In this document: positions 61,201 through 64,000 of the stretch, piece after piece | Layout: each line of letters begins with the position of its first letter | Position numbering within the stretch: position 1 is the stretch's first letter | From: Verrucomicrobiota bacterium | Lineage (GTDB): Bacteria > Verrucomicrobiota > Verrucomicrobiia > Limisphaerales > JADLHS01 | Length of the DNA stretch: 64,000 bases | Assembly: GCA_029573725.1 (NCBI GenBank) | Contig: JAKQDQ010000018.1 | Span: 170,013 to 234,012, forward strand | Direction: 5' to 3' | Notes under the pieces: generated by a model | Database searches by the model: none | What the model was told of the DNA's origin: nothing | What the model saw: only the letters and a program-made list of their open reading frames with translations | Program-made: the position numbers and the translations under genes

Positions 61201-64000
61201 GTATCCACCGCAAACGTATAAGCGTTGGTGGGCAGCAACGTGCCGCCGTTGGTGTCGCTGGCGTTGGCCACATAAACCAGATTTGTGCCGTCCATGCCGT
61301 TGGTGAAGACCAACGCGGGCGTCGTGTAGGAATCATTCGCCCGCCAGTAACTGCTCCACGCGCCATTGCCGGCAACCGCCGGCGCAATGCCCGCGGCCAC
61401 AAGGTTCGTGAGCGTCACCACGGGCACAACGTTGGTGTCCATCGTCCGATCAAACCGGAACGTGAGTGTAAAATTGCTGTTTGTTGACACCACGCCGGGC
61501 TGGCTGGGGGTCACCGCGATGATGACCGGATTGGTCCGCAGCCCGGCATAAACCGCGACGTAATGCAGGTTGGTCGGGTCGAGCGTGGAGAAGGTTTTAT
61601 TGAACGTGTGGCTCGTGCTCACGGTGACATTGGTAAGCGTGAAACGCTGGAAGAAATAATTCGATGCGCCCAACAACACCACCGGCGGCGCGCTCAATGT
61701 TGCGGTTTCACCGTTGGTGTACGTGCCCGCGCCGGAAGGGCTTGCCAGGTCCTCCGGAAAAGTGGCCAGCGTGACGACGTGAGTCACGCGCGCCTCGCCG
61801 TAATTCGCCACAAAATGGCGGTTCGTATCGGCCACAAACGTCAGCACATTGGAAGTGCCGACACTGACGCCGGACTCCGTCCAGTTGGTGAAGTAATAAC
61901 CATCGCTGGCGACGGCAGTCAGCGTGTTGGTCGTCCCGGCGTAGTAATTACCCGCGCCGGTCACCGTGCCGGCGCCCGGTGGATTGACCGCCGCCGTGAT
62001 GGAGTAGAACGCGCCCGAGTACGGCGCGAGCACAAAGTTTGCCGTGCCGTTCGCATCGTTCAGCACCACGTCCTGCGCCGCCGGATCATCATAGCCTCGC
62101 GCCACCGCGCCCTGCACGCCCACCCGCCACAAACCATTGGTGACGCCGAGACGGTAATGGCCGCCGCCATCGGTAACGGTGCTGACATAATACTGATTCG
62201 TGCCGCTCGAATTGAACGCATACACAATCAGATTGCCCACGGGCTGGGCATTGAAATCCGTGACGCTGCCGGTGATCTGCACCGTGCCGGCGGACGCTTC
62301 GAGCGCCGTCAACGTCACCACCGTCGGCGCGTAACTGAGTTGCCAGGCGATGCCCGGGAACGACCCCAGCGCGATTTGCTGGAAGAAATTGGTGCGCTGC
62401 CCGGCGGTCAGCAGATTGAAGCGGTCGCCTGCCGCCGGCACATAACCGTTGCGCGCCGCCACTTCCAACGTGCCGTTCAAGCCCACCGTCCCGACCATTT
62501 CGACCTGCCCAAATACATTCGTCGCATCCAGGCCGAACAGCAATCTGCCGTCATGCGACGTAAACGAGTTGGCGTTGCTGAACTGGAATTTGCCCGTCGC
62601 CACGTTGACCGTGCCATAATTGTGGAACGTGGCATTGAGCGGCGACACACCCGCGCCTCCGGTTTTGGCGATCGTGCCGTAATTATGAATGATGCCCCCG
62701 TCGTAATACCCGTTGACCGATGGGTCTCCGGTGATGTTGATCACTCCGCCTGTCAGGTTTGATAATGTCCCAGGATCCCCCGCCCCCCAACCGCTCGTTC
62801 CCAGGGTGAGGGGGCCCGACCATTCCAACGTCCCGGCATTGTTCAGCACCCCGCCCACCAGATACTTCCCAAAGTTCCCGCTGATGCTCCCCCCGCCGCA
62901 CTGCACGATTCCCCGCAACCACCCCCCCGTCCACGTAAAGTCCGCCGCCGTCACCGTGTTCGTCCCGCCCAACGTCCCACCCCCAACCAACGCCACCGTC
63001 GGCACGTTCACTTCACTCACTCCCGCATTATTGAAATACACGTTGCCACCAGTGATGTTGATTGCTTCGTTGATCTGATAAACCCCGTTGAAATACGCAT
63101 TCCCGCTCGTGAAGCTGTTCGTCCCCGTCAAGTGGTAATCCCCGTTGAAGTTCACCGTCCCTCCGCTCACCCACAGATTCCCCGCCCCTGACACCGTCGA
63201 ACCCGCCGCCAGCGTGAAGGTTCCGCTTCCAAATTGCAGCGTGGCCCCGCCACCCACTGTCATGCTCCCCGAACTGCTCCCACCCGCCGCAAGGCTCATC
63301 CCTCCCGAACTGATGCTCACACTCCCGCTGTTGGAAAAGCCTGCGTTAAACGTCGTCGTTCCGCTTCCTCCCGTCTTGTTGATCACCCCCGCATTGTAAA
63401 TCTGTCCCCCGTCGTAATACCCGTTGACCGATAGGTCTCCGGTGATGTTGATCACTCCGCCTGCCAGGTTTGATAATGTCCCAGGATCCCCCGCCCCCCA
63501 ACCGCTCGTTCCCAGGGTGAGGGGGCCCGACCATTCCAACGTCCCGGCATTGTTCAGCACCCCGCCCACCAGATACTTCCCATAGTTCCCGCTGATGCTC
63601 CCCCCGCCGCAGGTCAGCACCGTGCGCAACCACCCGCCCGTCCACGTAAAGTTCGCCGTCGTCACCACGTTCGTCCCGCCCAACGTCCCACCCCCGCCCA
63701 ACGCCACCGCCGGCACGTTCACTTCGCTCACTCCCGCATTGTTGAAATACACGTTGCCACCAGTGATGTTGTTCGTCCCCGTCAAGTGGTAATCCCCGTT
63801 GAAGTTCACCGTCCCTCCGCTCACCCACAAATTCCCCGCCCCTGACACCGTCGAACCCGCCGCCAGCGTGAAAGTCCCGCCGTCAAACCGTAACGTGCAG
63901 TCGGCAGCCATCGTCATGCTGCCCGAGCTGCTGCCCCCCCAGTTAAAACTCAAAGTTCCCGAGCTGACGTTGAGGTTGCCACGGTTATGGAGCTGGCCAT
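52218..64000 (-). CDS. Giant modular surface protein, 5' end outside the window
   Basis: One frame of over 3900 codons, open to the window edge. Order by nucleotide: autotransporter-like G/S/N-rich strand repeats (64000-62560); a regulatory-like beta domain (about 62250); InlB-type B repeats (62000-61560); Big_5-like and fibronectin III-like domains (61500-60930); several CARDB domains (60930-59800); Calx-beta-like repeats (59780-58560); more CARDB and NEW3-like domains (58540-56680); a Cys-rich island (56630-56190); Big_5/SbsA-like repeats (54700-53120); cadherin-like and cohesin-like domains (53110-52460); and a C-terminal module ending FYQLEEIP. CARDB, Calx-beta and cadherin modules usually mediate adhesion or calcium binding. 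The signal peptide is not visible here. It is likely a secreted or outer-membrane adhesin. Confidence 0.85.
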   Translation of the reverse strand, partial: GQLHNRGNLNVSSGTLSFNWGGSSSGSMTMAADCTLRFDGGTFTLAAGSTVSGAGNLWVSGGTVNFNGDYHLTGTNNITGGNVYFNNAGVSEVNVPAVALGGGGTLGGTNVVTTANFTWTGGWLRTVLTCGGGSISGNYGKYLVGGVLNNAGTLEWSGPLTLGTSGWGAGDPGTLSNLAGGVINITGDLSVNGYYDGGQIYNAGVINKTGGSGTTTFNAGFSNSGSVSISSGGMSLAAGGSSSGSMTVGGGATLQFGSGTFTLAAGSTVSGAGNLWVSGGTVNFNGDYHLTGTNSFTSGNAYFNGVYQINEAINITGGNVYFNNAGVSEVNVPTVALVGGGTLGGTNTVTAADFTWTGGWLRGIVQCGGGSISGNFGKYLVGGVLNNAGTLEWSGPLTLGTSGWGAGDPGTLSNLTGGVINITGDPSVNGYYDGGIIHNYGTIAKTGGAGVSPLNATFHNYGTVNVATGKFQFSNANSFTSHDGRLLFGLDATNVFGQVEMVGTVGLNGTLEVAARNGYVPAAGDRFNLLTAGQRTNFFQQIALGSFPGIAWQLSYAPTVVTLTALEASAGTVQITGSVTDFNAQPVGNLIVYAFNSSGTNQYYVSTVTDGGGHYRLGVTNGLWRVGVQGAVARGYDDPAAQDVVLNDANGTANFVLAPYSGAFYSITAAVNPPGAGTVTGAGNYYAGTTNTLTAVASDGYYFTNWTESGVSVGTSNVLTFVADTNRHFVANYGEARVTHVVTLATFPEDLASPSGAGTYTNGETATLSAPPVVLLGASNYFFQRFTLTNVTVSTSHTFNKTFSTLDPTNLHYVAVYAGLRTNPVIIAVTPSQPGVVSTNSNFTLTFRFDRTMDTNVVPVVTLTNLVAAGIAPAVAGNGAWSSYWRANDSYTTPALVFTNGMDGTNLVYVANASDTNGGTLLPTNAYTFAVDTIYPTLTEVRATPAITSALISWDSSEPASTIVDYGLTTAYGATAYGPAAVTNHAVTLNNLTALTTYHYRVRSADAAGNTTVAADATFTTLAAPDLLVTNLTATGVLQSGGGITIAWADTNAGPVATYNYWYDQVVVSNRTTGAQLLNTYLYYNPAVSGHIGAGAAQERSVNLTLPNGPDGVGELEILVVVDAYNHQYEFNLEGTAESNNRASITAASVLAGYADLQVTGLAVTNAPLQSGEAVHLVWQDQNSGTVGVTNLFADRISVVNVTHGQVLVNTLLPYDPALAGPIAAGSAAPRAFSFTLPDGSSGAGEFLITVMTDAGQQVYEYNAGGTGELNNTNSVAINAALSPYPDLIITNLTAPLAANAGQAIEVVWTDVNQGNAPITNAWFDQVFLSPANALGGGQWLATRSVTNVLDAGASLVLTQTLTLPPFVTGDQWLIVKGNVAASFYELNPTNNSTLAEAPLHLASTLQLTLSPTNVLESAGSQAVLATLWRNGDLASALAVDLSASLTNLLMPATVILPAGQSATNFHLGVVDNLIPGDTASGVVTASASGYPTVNAPLTITDDDPPLLTLNLSVNQIPEDAGVDAVSALITRNAHLDSALVVSITSDRPDALLAPETVTIPAGNGSAAFQLTPVPDGELTAARRVRITAVAAGYAPVSAGMEVLNADVVTLALTLADSVVSEGDGTIATVGTVSRDVMTPKAQKVQLTRTGSELVTVPNMVTIPANATSVSFNVGVGTDGLVTGNQAAVITAHPLNLANAPETAGAAQVTVQVLDTNGPSLRLELAETVISKGSNTLATLIRNTAPTNALLVTLASSPTGVVTHPPAVELAVNQTFTNFPITGILDAQQTGNREVVITAAAAGYNSAARALTVSDIYLPDLVPGVISAPTEAFTEQQVSVSWRVTNHGLGSTTNPAWFDYVYLASDTVGGGQMLVAAKPNLQALAVGESYTNTASFYLPALPGNFWLLIEANGNRSVTELKTVNNTVAAAAPLLVNPAYRAELLDVSPLMAGAGTPIVFHGRTFNSTNHAPVPNRVAAIRVLVNDTRRTFQATSDASGNFTYTFQPLANEVGYYTASADHPNVTNLTTQASFALLGMAALPGSLSPQLLPNTPVTGSVLLTNRTGYTLTDLTVTPPDLGTNLSVQFTFTNRVLSPYAVMTVDYTLNSPLTQAAQANFAVTFTSAEGAALALPLYVKIVPTFAQLAATPAHLERGMVRGEQTVVAFTIANTGGSASGDLTVQLPDLPWLSLGSTANIPSIPAGSNAVVTLLLNPAADLTLGQYNGNIAVANENVGVRVPYQFRAVSSGSGDLVVNVTDDYTYYVAGEPKVTNALVVVRDPFTGSILAQTNSGPTGTAQFGALTEGSYTVDVTAEKHNQFRGSVMVTAGITNVLEAFLPRQLVTYQWSVVPTEMQDHYRIVLESVFETEVPVPNVVIEEPQVMVLVAAGEVTQFEIKLTNQGLIAANDVEIEVPNDPTYLITPLVRHVGKLPAKSSVTIPVTVQMRAAPGGALAAAPPGIVHAADGDGCTLEDINACLPKLPLRANYSYPCGNRMVGQSRHLDLSIICTAKDVKECLDGFKDLIGSANLYSVGCNALNTLISCAGPKLSTCQKAAISTACGAVLGAVSGGAAGAVAGAVSSGASGIIECICTHLDKISLPSFGGGGTTTPPGDLWLPVPPSATYTISGYPVITTILIQGVDCRGAAPPAGAMSAATVTHSGFHSGSAPRIEAPVKAQNGAGVCAQVRLRINQEVTLTRSAFAGTLEIDNGGSTEITGVQVTLDFRDGAGQSAGDKFVTEGPVVTGMTAVDGSGVLVGGATGRAVYTFIPTTDAAPDQPYSYQIGGTLRYLDAGQEVIVPLLSAPITVYPEAKLDLVYFQQRDVYGDDPFTPVTEPSEPYTLGLIVKNIGAGDARNFEITSAQPQIIENEKGLLIDFRIIGTSVGSNAVSPSLTAKLGDVPAGVSKSVNWQLLSTLQGKFISFAATFEHVDGLGHTNLSLINSVETHELIHPVRANRPADDGILDYLVNDYADAQHLPDLLYHNTGAIEPVNVVTNGTCNGSIGPAHWQVQLTAAAGPGWNYYRLPDPGPGYLLASVVRSDGKVLELTNNAWTTDRSFPSSLPGAVKENLLHLFDWAGSGQYTLTYRSTNTATPSIVQFGPVSPFNQTEAVDAVTIVFSAPMDLATFDFSDLMLTRDDGLNLITPASGVSVVLVTNATYHITGLAPLTAADGNYSLRIFGSAVADVWGNSLGDVTAAIAWAKGDAAPVVESISAVTPDPRNQPVETLVITFSKAINPATFGLEAVQMTRDGGPNLITSDLTLTTEDNIHFTLSGLAALTGEEGAYALSVTAANVADAGGKLGQGTQTRSWTMITSPPRIVALPPVTTNPRNIVVQNLTVVFSQPIDPATFDRHDLTLTRDDGPDLINPDVTVTRLTPDTYQIGEISWLQGWAGSYTLTVDATGVQDLAGNHGVGSTNVSWQMILDTPPTPTNLVMTPDLGVSNTDGLTSTNPVTLLGTVAGTNLSVRVFDTSTATDLGLAVLDGTNFSAVLRFAADGTHRLRVTAIDAAGNVSPAAFVTVVLDRIRPSASIAPVPSPIYSAINTVTITFTEGINPASVSTNNFALVWNGTNTFIPALQLVASNRVQLVNLGPLTDALGEYTVVADLRGITDHAGNEATNQLTMTWLRESLNQPPHFTGALPDLVVAPDDGVYRKVLAEDPNGDELTFRLTAAPDGAFLGATNGVFHWRPTRTNASTIHSVTVQVTDNGHPPLSTSATFSIEVLDYLEVQLSTTNLLGGDLATLPVIVASSEGVTNLSFAVPVPLEVLTNWTLTPIGPHLGMAELQLDPSQLRIHLQAPPGQTIQGTQQVAELQFTAMADGWSQFVSLAVTNLAGFKPGDFLYTNNVNGVGRAVVVQRHPLLEGWVTAEQGRQLAVYGRPGANYQLQATHSLMPPVIWEALLGFQQTNVLVPLSLPATNTPIFYQLEEIP
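62701..63411 (-). repeat. 711-bp coding tandem repeat, unit 2 (complete)
   Basis: This unit encodes 237 residues including SGNAYFNGVYQINEAI and the SGNFGKYLVGGVLNNAG block. It is nearly identical to the neighbouring unit at 63412-64000 over long stretches; TCGTAATACCCGTTGACCGA begins both at 62701 and 63412. It lies in the N-terminal strand-repeat region of the giant protein. Confidence 0.8.
63412..64000 (-). repeat. 711-bp-type coding tandem repeat, unit 1 (partial, 57 bases shorter)
   Basis: The unit runs off the window. It has the same order of blocks as unit 2 but lacks 57 bases (19 residues, SFTSGNAYFNGVYQINEAI) because the NITGGNVYFNNAG and NAYFN-like repeats appear to have recombined. 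GTCCCCGTCAAGTGG lies at 63775 here and 63121 in unit 2, an offset of 654 instead of 711 bases. Confidence 0.75.

Noticed and set aside
62560..64000. Regular repeats considered as a CRISPR array
   Set aside because: The units are 711 bases, fully coding and without short unique spacers; they are protein repeats.

Overview
The window looks like chromosomal DNA of a GC-rich, Gram-negative member of the PVC superphylum, most likely Verrucomicrobiota. The evidence is a PVC-type dehydrogenase/cytochrome c protein, a member of a small family limited to Verrucomicrobia and Planctomycetes (51281-51691), lpxA (so an outer membrane with lipid A), many secreted hydrolases, and a giant surface protein ending in an FY-type C-terminal module. 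I see no phage, integrase, transposase or CRISPR array. The placement is an inference from gene families; no rRNA is present.

Layout. 143-4187: a GH42 beta-galactosidase homologue overlapping a DciA-like (DUF721) gene, then a lipoprotein-type alpha/beta hydrolase. 4296-10357: pgk, tpiA and secG followed by a peptide ABC transporter (oppA, oppB, oppC) with no ATPase genes. 10453-14269 (minus): a two-component pair with a beta-propeller sensor kinase. 14563-15453: argB. 15498-25584 (minus): a probable catabolic cluster read in the order MFS transporter, terminator, PEP-hydrolase-family TIM barrel, (DUF559 nuclease between inverted hairpin repeats), cupin, 1702-residue ThuA/propeller/HEAT/cytochrome c/ThuA protein, UPF0261 (Tm-1-like) protein. 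25725-33590: lpxA, an AsmA-like protein, a secreted GH99/WbsX-like protein, tRNA-Thr and tRNA-Val, a secreted protein of unknown function, a receiver-metallo-beta-lactamase fusion, a Sel1-repeat protein and a yeast-type cytosine deaminase homologue.

33789-38588 is a complete branched-chain-amino-acid-type ABC transporter (livK, H, M, G, F). 38589-40176 is gene-poor and holds one broken secreted-protein gene. 40177-48573 holds a zinc-ribbon SDR, a MarC protein, glycerol-1-phosphate dehydrogenase, nagA-nagB, uxaC and a PfkB sugar kinase, so amino-sugar and uronate catabolism sit together. 48630-51815 (minus) is a small operon: a 40-residue membrane protein, the Verrucomicrobia/Planctomycetes-restricted protein and a fused M16 protease. 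52218 to the window end is one reading frame of more than 3900 codons encoding a modular surface protein whose 5' end lies outside the window.

The strongest candidates for something new are: the 15.5-25.6 kb cluster, which pairs the two halves of the eukaryotic Tm-1 protein with a double-ThuA cytochrome; the DUF559 unit bounded by inverted hairpin repeats inside that cluster; the Zn-ribbon SDR without the normal catalytic Tyr; and the loss of the acid/base Glu in the GH42 protein.
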